A stretch of DNA of 64,000 bases. It comes from Rhea pennata (Eukaryota; Chordata; Aves; Rheiformes; Rheidae). Location of the stretch: contig NC_084672.1 in NCBI RefSeq assembly GCF_028389875.1, positions 9,598,458 to 9,662,457 of the forward strand, given 5' to 3'. The notes beneath the pieces were generated by a model. It worked only from the letters and a program-made list of their open reading frames with translations. It was not told the DNA's origin and ran no database searches. The translations under genes and the position numbers were made by a program. Below, piece after piece: positions 50,432 through 61,484 of this stretch. Position 1 is the first letter of the stretch; each line of letters opens with the position of its first letter.

Positions 50432-53400
50432 GCATGACTTAAAATCAAAGGATGATCACAAACAATAAAAAGCGTATTTTCTATTTGCCTTTGGGTCTTC
50501 TGAATGAGGCATGCTTATTTCTGGTCTTCAAGCCCTTTGCAACCATGAAGACTAGAAACTCAGGGCATTCATTTTTTATAGGAGTTGCACGAAATTCTTG
50601 TTTCCAGAAAAACAGTGAATACTGTAAGACCTACAATAAAATGGCCATAATTGGCAACACTGCAGCTGTCACTGAATGCAGTCAGTGAAACTAAATGAGT
50701 GATTTTCCTTTTCTATTTAAAATGAGTTTTGCTTTTCACATCAGCACAATGACTTACTGTTTGACTATCCAAACTACTTGAGGAAATACAGATTGCTTTT
50801 GCTGGGATTTTTTTTTTTTTTTTTTTGTATCAATGATTGGCATTAGATGAAATTCACAGTAGGGCTGATTATCTTACAAGACTGCACTTTCAGCATATGG
50901 GCTGACTGCCACTGATTTGGCTTGGGCTTGGCATATTCATTTCATTTCTTCACCTTCACACAGCCTGGTGTAGATAGATGGAATATCATTCTTAATTTTC
51001 TTCATCCAAGCCTTCTCTCCTTTTTCTGGTCCCTAGATAAATTCTGAGCCTTGTAACAAGATGCTCAAAGGGCCAGAGCCAGCCTACCCACTCACTCCAA
51101 CCTTCAGACTGAACATGTAGTTGGCAGCTGCATCCCTCGGATAAATGGGCTTCTGCAAAATGACAGTTTAGTTTGTCCGGTGGAGGACTGCCCCATCGAA
51201 GAGTAAGTAATGAATTCTCTCCAGGGCTCAGGGCTGTCACAAACATGACCATCTTCTACTTCTTGTGCCAGATGCAATTCCTAGAGCTTGTGTTCTTGGA
51301 TATAAAGAGAGCACTAACAGCACCTGCCAAGACATGCAGTCCTCCTGAAAAAAAAAGATGAGAAAATAACCTACATGTGATAGATGTTAGTCATGTTGCT
51401 TATTGCACTGTTGGCACAATCTCCACTGGAGCTCTTATACTTACATCCATGATTGGGGGATGAATCAGAACCTCCTGCATATGTATTTATGGATGATTTG
51501 AGCAGACACAAAGAACATAATGAGATTTTCTTGATGTACCGACCTGCTTTTTCTTTCTTTTGTACTACACAACATCTATAAATCTTGAAGTCTTTTTTTC
51601 CATTTAGGCAATGTTACCGGGTGGAAAAGGATGGCATACTTGCAAGAAACTACATATATGGTAACATCTGATAGTTTGCTAGACTGGAATAGGCTAACAA
51701 TGCCAAATCTCATAATTTTACTGCAGGCCATGTGGTGATTTTCTGAAATCTCTTGATTCTGGACTCATGTTAGTCATTCAAGAATCTCAGTTATACAAAC
51801 AAAGTTTCCAATCTCTGTGTAAAGCTGGTTTCATGTGATTCCCCAGCATATCAAAAAAAGAAGACAAATAAGAACATACTGAACCTGTATTTTGAAAACC
51901 AGAAGTCTGTAAGCCGATCTCATGGCTTTGGAAGGCCTGACTATTTATTTCTGAACAGTTCATGCTGGCAACATTGTAATTTTTCCTTTAATAGCTATGT
52001 CTATGCTTGTGTAGTTTGGCTTACAACTCCTTCTGTAATAAAACTATCAACATTATTTTGTATATATTAAACTTTGTTTTATTTTTCCTCCTAGTTCCTG
52101 AGTCACTAACTGGAGAGATAATGTTATATGCAAGGCAATTACTTAGGCATTACAAAATTAAAAAATGGAATATATTTCCCTGGGAAACAAAGTTTTCACA
52201 TACTATCTTCTCTGCATGTGGAAAGGGGGTGAAAGCTTAAACACTACATGTTCTGATTGCCTGCTTCTAACAAAAAGGGTTGTTTTTTGGGGGTTGTTTT
52301 GTTTTCATGTCTTGAAAGCAGAAAAAAATTAAAAGATAGGGATTCAAAACAGGAAGGAAAAAAACCCCACTGAGCTAAAGTAATGTACTGAAGGGAAAAT
52401 ATTTGTCAGCCCTCAACTGCACAATGTCTCACTTGCATAAGGCTGTTTTACTGCAGGCAAAACAACAACATTGCAATGAATAAAATATTTAATGCTGCTG
52501 ATACTTTATAAGGATATTTTTATAGTTCTACCAGGTGCAGTGGCATTATTGCCACTTGGACATGACAAAGTGCTGTCAAGCTTAAGCATTGATTCTCTGG
52601 CATATGTTTTTTGCAGTGAAGCTAACAGTCAATAAAAGGAACTCAAGAACTGCAGGTGGAAGATGCTTGTCTCTACATAGAAATGGTAAGCACTGTTTAT
52701 TCTGTTCTGTCTATAGCTGTTACTCTGCCAACTGGTGTAAACCATTTTAAAAGGTATAAAACCATTCATAAAGTGTCAATTTACCCATCAAATGAATTTG
52801 AATTACTGTTGTCTTCCTAAATGCTAGCATTCACCAGTATCTCCCACTGGTCTTTATTCAATTTAATATACGTAGTGCTGTAAAGGATAAACTATGCACA
52901 GCCATTTGCTAATGCTCACCCCTGTTTTCCTTCATAGTTGTAACTACATACTTGGACTCTCCTCCACCAAAGACCCCAATCCTGCTGCAAAACCTGCAGA
53001 TCCAATAACTACTCTGCTCTGCTAAACAAGTACTGCTCTTGTGAAGTACTGCTCTTTGTCACCCTGTCATTCATAGGACATGACCCCGTAGAAGTTTTCT
53101 TCAAACACTTCTCCAGACATCATCAGAATTCATTCCTCACGAGGAGAAATGGTCCTGACTCCACTGAAACACTTTCTGCAAGTTGTATCAATCAGGAATC
53201 TAATGGTGTTTGCCATTTGCCTACTGAGTATGAAGTGTATAAATGCTTTTCCCTATATCTCTCTACTAAACCTGCTCCCAGTAGCCTGATCAGGTAAATG
53301 GTCCTGAGAACTCCTGAGCATCTACTGTGCCTGCAGCTCCTGAGGGCTGACTTCAATCACACTTTAAGCCATCCCACTTCTACGTGCCTTTTGCAGGCCT

Positions 53401-53504
53401 TCTCCCCACTTCAGGACTAGATATAATCTTATTTAATGAGCAGACTTGTCTTTGAAACTCAGCAACTTGCAGCATAACATATACGGGATGGAAGTATTAT
53501 CTAA

Positions 53505-53600
53505 CTCCATGGCAGAGAGAAATTATGTGTCTTGCCCAAGGTCACACAGAAAATCTGTTGCAGCACTAGAGGAAAAATATACCCAGAATGTTTGGATTCC
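53505..53600 (-). repeat. MIR-like ancient SINE remnant
   Basis: TCTTGCCCAAGGTCACACAG, followed by AAAATCTGTTGCAGCAC, is close to the reverse complement of the MIR/core-SINE segment ending GTGTGACCTTGGGCAAG. It is one of the better preserved fragments in the window. Confidence 0.6.
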
Positions 53601-56600
53601 AGTTAAGTATAAGATATTCTTTGCTCAATTGCAATGGAAACAGTCTGATACAAATTGTATTGAGGTTATACTCTTTTTGTCCTGTGGGAATGTGAATGCA
53701 TATACATATGGAGAAGAGTTAACCTTTTTGATAGATACGGACTAGTACACGGGTCTTCAATGTTTATGATTTTCTCAGTTCTACCATGACTTAATATTGA
53801 TTTTGGATTACACTAGGATATTTTTGTTAGTAGACAGCTTTCTGTTTTATGGTTTATATTTCTTCCAATTCCTGTCTCAAGAAAAAGGACTTTTGACAGA
53901 TCTGCAGCACATTTAGCAAGTAGTTATTACTGCTTCAGTGCTAAGATTAGAGCTTCTCCCAGTGTTTTCTGCTGTATATTATTGAAACCAGCACGAGGGT
54001 AGCACAACAGGTTGTGTGTCTATACCATAGTCCAGCATCTTAGCACCAGTGCACATCCATCAGTATTTTAAACTATGAAATGGGCCAGTCGAATTATAAG
54101 CTAGGTTACCACCTCTCTCTCACCTAACTCAGCCATAGAGATATTGAAAATTGAAGGGCTGAGGGGCTATAAATTTATTATCTCAAATTCTAGCAGTGTT
54201 TAAACAAAAGAGTGAAATCACATGCCCATATTTTTTTTAAAAGAGAAACTTAATAAATACATATGAATGGACAGGAAAAAGCCCATCCTTATCCAAATGA
54301 ATGATTAGTACAAGAGGCACTGTATCACACATCTGCTTTCAAAACTGATGTGCCGTGAGCAAATCATGCAACTGTGTGTACAGTTCATGCTCACTGAAAT
54401 TCATACACAGACACATTTTGTGCAAATGCATACGCCTGTTTCTATGAAATATTTTCAATAGATATGTCTGCCAGATGCATGTGAAAGAGTACAAATGAGG
54501 CAGAAGAAGTACTAGAATGGAGATTGAGAGAAGGTGGTTCTTTCTAGTGTCATGATTTTCCTCTTTCTTTTAAGAGAGGAAAAGTAGAAGTGGGTGAAAA
54601 GAGGCGGAGGGAAGAAAGCTGGGAGCAGGCTGTGATTTATCCCTCTGATGTCATAATCTTCCCACTCAGGAATTGTGTCATAACCCCTCTGCTCAGCGGT
54701 AGGTATTTCATAAAGCAGCAGAAGAGGAGAGAGAAATGTGAAGAGCAGAAAAAAGAGGAAGATGAAGAGGGGAAAGGATCATGAGGACGAAAGGAAGAAC
54801 CATAGAAGTCTGAAATTCTGATTTGACTAATACACATTAGAAACATTAGCTATGATGTATACAGGAGGATTGCAAGTGTTTTTGTGAGTGCCATGTTAAG
54901 GCAAAACCTCTCTTCAACCACGGACCCTTCAATGATCCAAATCCTCAACCTCTCTCTGCGCGTCCTTTTGCTCATGAAGTCCATCAGGGCATTTACTGTG
55001 TCTATCATCGGTAAGTTGCTAATATGTATTGTTTTTATGCACTGTACAGTGTACAAGATATTAAAATGTAGTATGGGAAATCAGGCACCAGGTTTTCTTC
55101 AGATTAAATTAAATTAAACAGTATGTCTGCTGGATCACATCTAGTTTTATAAAATGTAGCAGGGACAGGATGAATAGGCCTCTACTGTTCCCTAATTCTC
55201 TGTCTTTGTGGTCTTCATATAGCTAGAGCTACCTGAGAGCTATTCACATGTGATCGTCCCCAAATGGCCCCCCCATTAAAAAAAAATGGAACAGAATAGG
55301 CTTTCAGCACCTCTCTATCTCTATCCCTTCCTTCTACCCCATGTAGAGATTGCAGAGAGTGTGATCTGTAAACTATGTTCACTAGCAATTCCTTGGGAAA
55401 TTGCCAGCGTAGAGGTCAGAGACGGATAGACTCTGTCCCTCCTCATGCTGTACAACAAAGAGTAAAGTACACTTGAGAAAAGCAGGTAGGTTGTGTCATA
55501 TTTCTGTCTAGAAAGACTTAGGGATTTCTTTGGTTGTTTTAAGATCCTCGGAGAAAAGGTACTACCCAAAAGCAGATGTAGCTATCAGTTTTCAAAGTCT
55601 CTAGGCTTCTTTCCTACTGTAGACTACTGGGATAGCAGTCATCCCATTTCAGCTTGATATCCACTGCCAATGTTTATGAGAAAATCCAAAGCTGATCATG
55701 ACAAAATACTTGACTATTGTGGGACAAAGTGTATGTTCTACGTATCTTAAAAGTGTCAACTCCAAATTTCCTAATGCTATCATTCAAAATCTCAAACATG
55801 ATATATGTATCTGGAAGCTACAGAAATGCCCTGTTTTAAGGACAATATGAAAAAAAATCCATTTAATCTATAACTTGAAGTCTTTTTGGTCTTAATGACC
55901 TAGAGTAGGGAAAGCTTCGGCCAAAAGCAGAACTCATTTTTGCCAGCAGTCTTCATGTATTATGAACAGGGTATGCTATTCTCAATGCCATTTTCTTTCC
56001 AGTTGTCTTTGATTTAGAAGTAGCATTCCTAAAACATTGTTCACTGCCAACTTTTGAACTCAAATTCTTCTATTCAAGCACTGAATGGCAACACTGCTGG
56101 TTTCATGGTGTTGCCATGCCAGTGTGTCTCAGAACACCTTATTCTGTATCTCACAAACAGTGGTGGATAGCTTTTGTAAAAACTGCAAGACAAATACTAG
56201 GGCATGCCTGGCAATATCACATGAAACCAGAAATGTGACCTCACTGTATTACAAGTTAAAAGAAATATTTTCTGCTCATTTCTCTACCATTTGCCATCCT
56301 TACTTTCAAACTTGTTGCACAACATACAAACAAGCCTTCTGGATGGTTCATACACCTCTCTGTCCTCTTATATTTGTAGCTAGACTTTTGAGAGGCATTT
56401 CAAGTATATTGTTTGCTCCTGTGGCACCAAAATTATTTACACAGAACAGGCCAGCCACTTCATTGTCTCGAAAACCAAGAATCCATTGACAGAGTTGTAG
56501 CTAAGAGCTCTGCTCCATGCAGGAAGCAGCACAAAATTGCTAATCTGCAAACAAAATCTAACATTACAGTAGAGAAGTCTAGAGTTTAGTTTTATCTACT

Positions 56601-59600
56601 AACTAATATAAAAACATATTTCAACAGTAAGGTGGAACTCAAGCATACATAGAGGCCCACAGGTGTAGGATTACTGTTAAGGGTAGCATTTGGGAGCACA
56701 GAGAGGCTCTCAGTGTGGCTGGAGTTAGCTGTGTTAATCACTAGACATGCACAGTATTAGCCACTCCTTCCCTGAAAGACTTTACTATCTAGATAGACAA
56801 AGCGAATGCAGGAGGAGAAAAAGCACAGAGGTACAAAATAATATCTTTGCTTTCACTTACTCATCAGCCAAGAATGGCATACTGTTCTAAATACCAGGCC
56901 ATACTCAATGAACTATTTAACATGCCTATTAAAAGCCTAAGTAGGCAATTGTTAAGGGTTTAAAAGGTCCCAGCCCAGATTTCTAAACAAGGCTATCTAG
57001 AACTGAGGCTCCCAGATTTTTAACTGTGTGGCAAAACAATTTGCCTCACTTTCTAAAAGGCTGAGCAGCCCAGCAGCTCTGACCAGAAGAGGCTGGAGCT
57101 CTTCTCTGTGAAGGACCTCTGTCCTACAGTGTGTCCTGCTCAAGAAAGATACTGAGCAGCTAGGTTGCTCCAAGGGCCTCTTCATAGCTTTAAAGGAATC
57201 AGTTTGGTGCTGAGTCCATACCTGGTACCATGACTCCAGGCAGGGCACTACTGGCCTGGTTCTACTGGCTGCTTGGATGCCTTCAAGTAGTAGTGGGCTG
57301 TGAGAGACGTTCTGCCTAGTATCCTGTTTTTACAGTTTTGATCCTGCCTTTGTTTTCACCTGTTGTCCTTCATGATCACTCAGCTCTCCCCAGCTCTCCT
57401 TCTCTTTTCCCATCTCTAGAGAGGCAGAAAAACATTAAGTTCTTTTAGGGATGGACTTGTGTCTCTCTCTGATGGAAAAAGAACAGTAAGTACAGAAACT
57501 CAAAGCAGACTACTGGACTGTTTGTACATTATTAGACCTTTTTATTCTGACCATTTTCATAACTTGATGAGTAAGACTCCAGAATGGCATGTATAAATGC
57601 CAAGAAATGGGATTTCATTTCTATTTTTTATGATGAGAAATATTCCCTGAGTTGTTTTGGAAAATAAACGCTGAAAGCTGGAAATCCTAATGGTAATTAG
57701 TGTTCTTTCATTTCCATATGTGCATCTTTCTCTCAAACTATGCGACATCAGCACAGTAAATATCCTTTATGTAATTTAAAAGTAAAACATAGCACGAAGC
57801 ATGCTGTTAATTTTTATTGATAACATTGCATAAACACAAACATGAGGGAATCTAAAAAAATTCTGGGCCAATTTCTACTCTTGGCAGAAATTCTACAACC
57901 CCCTTTAAGTCAGGAGCATTCTGGGCTTACAAATGAAAGCAGAATTTGGACTCTAGTTCTTTAAATCTCTGAATGTGAGCATTGAAATAGAGAGTTGGCA
58001 TTGCTGCTCATGAAAGGCCACTGCCAAATGATTGTTGGGCCAAATTTCCAGTAGGCCTGGGTAACTAAAACTCCAACTCCTCCTGTTAGTACAAGGTACA
58101 GAACAGAGGTCAAAGTGACCATGGAAAAAAATACAGTGAGATTCAGATTTAAATCAAAACAAATTTGAACTCAATTGTTCAAGGAAGTCTTGTGCTTACT
58201 TGTTCTGGATAGAAATAGCCTATCTCTTGATAAGTAGGGGCTGTTTTTGCTCTCATTAAAGCCAATGGTGAAATTTTCAGCAGTTTCATGGGCTGCATGC
58301 TGAGTCCCAAGCAATTAGATTAGAAAAACTGAAATGGTGTTATTGCTAAACACCTGATCCAAAGCCCACTGAGGTGAAGAAGAGATCTTCCATTACCTGC
58401 TTTGATGATAAATCTACCTCAAAATAAATATATTATTAAGATTTCTCAAGTGATTTCTAAACCTCTAGCAAAACAAGAAGAAATAACCTACTACAGCAGA
58501 AGCAAACACAAAACATCCTCTGTGTTAGCAGATATATTAAGTGGATTTAGGAGAAGGGAGTAAAAAAATAGAATAAACTTATTTCATAAAATTTGTGCCA
58601 ATGCTTTCTAAAGAGATATGGGAGCATATGGCCCTTCAGAATATGAGAATAAGTTGTGCTGAGATATCAAGGTGACTGCAGCCTTAAAACATGATAAACA
58701 GATCTAAATAATGCAGGCTAAGGAGATTAAATATTGTTTCAATTATGACATTATTAATGAGGGAGTAATGTTTACCAGTTGTTCCATTTTGCCATGGATC
58801 ATCAAATCACCAGAGTATCTGTAAAACCTTTCACCCCTCTCTTGGTGTTTCACCTTATACCAGGATCTCTTGCTTAACAGTCTTGAGCTGTTTTTGACTA
58901 CTGCTCTGTCACAGCAAAAATATGTCTGATAGAATAAATATGTTCCATGAAGATGAACATCCCATTGTATATGAAGTTCCACAAGATTTTAGAGGTTCTA
59001 TGTCCTGCTGAATGTTTGTGTACTCTCAAAAATCAAAACTACTCATATTAACTTATATGAATAGCCTCTGATTTCTTCTCTGCAGTATTCTACAGAAAAA
59101 AATCTTCTGTTTTCATTTGCTGGCTCAGAGTCACTTTTGACTTTTCCCATCTCCTTTAGCTGATCTCTGTTGCTTTCTTTAGAGAAAAGGATGTCCTTTT
59201 CTGGGTAGTTAAAAGCTTAGTAATTTCACTGATCGTATGCATCCCTCCTTCATTATTCTACTTGAGTTCAGCAGGGTTTTTTAGCCTATCATTTTTAACA
59301 TGTTCAGAATAGAAAATTGAATGCTATTTCTTTAATATTCTATCTTCCATTCACAGTGGATCAAGATTTACAGTTACTTCTTAGCTGCACTCTTTATTCT
59401 ACTTTAAGAACAAGCCTGGCTCTCTTTTTACTGATTTTCTCTCTGAGAGACAGTCTGACTATAGGCTCTTTTTCTCTGGATGACATACAAGTTTGTGCCC
59501 TCTATTTCCCACTTGTTTGCAGTTCTGAGTTGTGGCAGCTTCAGACTACACCAAACATACCGATTATGTACTACAAGAAATCCACTTACTCCAGCATTAC

Positions 59601-60559
59601 TGTAGCTGAGTTTTCTCATTTTGGCACATTAGAACGCTGATGAGCTTCATACACAACTCCGGGAACACTACATCTGCATGTTCTACTGTCCCTCTCCCTT
59701 GATACTCTAACTTAACATTTGTTCCGCCATGTGTTGCTGGTCAAAACCCCTGGCAGGAGACGTTCATCTTGTTCACTATCTGCCTTTCCCTTTTCATTCT
59801 TGCTGCTGTACTGCTGGCTGTTGTGCTGGTTGCTCACAACTGCAAATGAACCAATTGCCCTTCTTCTAAAAAGACACTGTGAATGTTCCACCCTCCTATT
59901 CTGCATCTGTATTTCTAATGAAAGGAGGAAACCTGCACAAAGTATTCTGAGATGAACCAAATGGAACTGGGGTTTTAAAAAAAGCATATAAAAAAAGATG
60001 ATCATGGGGAGGCTTGGAGGAACGTGATCAACACTCCCCATAGCTCCTTATGATTACTGCCAAGACTATGAAAGCACTCCAAATAACGTTGTGGGGAATG
60101 CTGTGATACCCACATGCAGTGCAGGTCATCTTCTGTTCCTGCAACCTGGCATTTGGAGGATTTATTGCATCAGCAAAGACAGTCAAGTGTGAATAATCTC
60201 TACCAAAATAGTTGTAAAACTATGTTAGTGCTTCCACGCTAGTTGCACCAGCATTTTCTGGTGTTGATCCAGGCTCAAATACTCAAAACAAAAAGATTAG
60301 GGGCCTTCCACCCATGAAGTGTTTCTGCCAGGATTATAGACCTACCTACTCAGCCCATGATGTTTGGCACAGCAAGCTCTTGCCAGTGGAGCATCTCTGC
60401 TTGGACATTATCTTTGCTGAAATCCTTGTGCGTGTCCTCTGGCAATGCCTTCCTTGGGATATTCTCAAATTCCTCTGCTCTACAAAAAGCACAAATGCTA
60501 AAATAGTTAGGTATCTCTCAATGTTTTACCCATCCTCAACAGCTCCAGCTTCCCTTGAG

Positions 60560-60800
60560 CCTTCACAACTGGTCACTTTTCCCCTCGAAACGCTCTGTGA
60601 ACTCGGCCCACCCAGCGTCCCCGACCTCGCACCCAGCTGCTCTAGCCTCGGCCTGCTCCTCTCCACCAGCCACACACAAACCCCCGTTTTACGTGGGTTG
60701 TTTCATCCCTCCGGAATCCTATCTCCCCTTCCTGTCTGCTACTGTCCTTAAATCTCTCCTCAAACCCTTCCTTTACAGCACAGCTTACAGCTCCCTGTGA
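60560..60800 (+). repeat. Possible ancient repeat fragment
   Basis: The pyrimidine-rich sequence containing CTTAAATCTCTCCTCAAACC is reminiscent of an old repeat seen across reptiles (TTAAATCCCTCCTCAAAACC). The match is short and the family is unknown to me. The 145-codon open frame crossing it (60314-60751) has no recognisable domain. Confidence 0.25.
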
Positions 60801-61130
60801 GATTATGTGAGCCCGTGTATTGCAGGTGCAATATAAAAACGTGCCGTATAAAAACAAGCTGCAGCGTATCGTCTCCGTGCTCCCTCATAAAAAAAATAAA
60901 AAATAAATAAAAATCGTGTGACCTGCTGTAGATAACGACAGGAGATTCAAAATCTGCAGCTGGCTTTTTATAGAGGAAATAAAGCAGCGAGGCGAAGCGC
61001 AGCTCAGCGACCAGCCCGGCGCGGGGCTGCGCTGCCGCCGCCGCGCACCACAAGCACGCCGCGGCCGGCGGGAGGCTGCCCCAGCCCGCGGGGAGGGAGG
61101 GAGGGAGCGGCCCGCCGCGGCGGCGGCGGC

Positions 61131-61180
61131 GGCGATGACCGGGCCGCGGCTCCCGCCCCGCGTGTGGAGAGGGTCATCGC
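61131..61180. promoter_or_regulatory. 9-bp inverted repeat GCGATGACC / GGTCATCGC
   Basis: Perfect arms GCGATGACC (ending at 61140) and GGTCATCGC (ending at 61180) are separated by about 31 bases inside the CpG island. The arms contain TGACC/GGTCA, the nuclear-receptor half-site, which also overlaps CREB/ATF-type words. It lies roughly 250 bases upstream of the presumed start site. Confidence 0.45.
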
Positions 61181-61399
61181 GGGGCGGGGGGACAGAGCGG
61201 GCCGCGCCGCTGCGCCTTTAAACGCGATTCTGCGGTTCACGTCGCCGCCGCCTTCCTTGTAATAATTAGTCGTGGGATCCGGCGCCACCTCCCCCTTCCC
61301 TCCCGGTCTCCCTTCCCCGGCTCCACCAATCAGCGCCCGCCCGCGTCACTCTGAGGGCAACGAAACACGGAGAAAAGGGGGGGGGGGGAGGGGGGAGAG

Positions 61400-61484
61400 G
61401 AAAAAAGTTTGGTGAGGAGCGAGCGCGCGGGGCCAGGCGCGGCCGGGCGGCGGCGGCGGCGGCGGCGGCGGGGCCGTGAGGCAG
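61400..61484 (+). other. ZFAND6: Presumed non-coding first exon of ZFAND6
   Basis: The exon is predicted from an ideal donor, CAG|GTGAGG, at 61484/61485, located shortly after the CCAAT box. It contains a (CGG)8 tract at 61448-61471. An alternative donor, CC|GTGAGG, lies eight bases upstream. The 5' edge is a guess. No A20-type or AN1-type zinc-finger sequence of ZFAND6 occurs in the remaining 2.5 kb, so the start codon must be in an exon beyond the window. Confidence 0.4.
61448..61471 (+). repeat. (CGG)8 trinucleotide repeat in presumed 5' UTR
   Basis: Eight uninterrupted CGG units sit just before the predicted splice donor. A second, shorter CGG run lies at about 61117-61133. Such tracts are often length-variable. 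Confidence 0.85.

Larger units (their letters stand above)
36900..60990. other. 24-kb intergenic region between BCL2A1 and the 61-kb CpG island
   Basis: I recognise no coding exon. Open frames here reach at most about 145 codons, lack recognisable domains and look random. Contents worth naming are listed separately: ancient SINE and LINE remnants, homopolymer tracts, a CTCF-like site, and a POU/SOX motif group near 43.6 kb. The two promoters facing outward (BCL2A1 leftward, the island rightward) make this the natural place for enhancers and a boundary. Confidence 0.7.

Noticed and set aside
56085-56489. A 134-codon open frame
   Set aside because: Random-looking composition rich in Cys and Ser with no recognisable domain, and no splice or promoter context.
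60314-60751. A 145-codon open frame upstream of the 61-kb island
   Set aside because: No domain, and part of it overlaps a possible ancient repeat.
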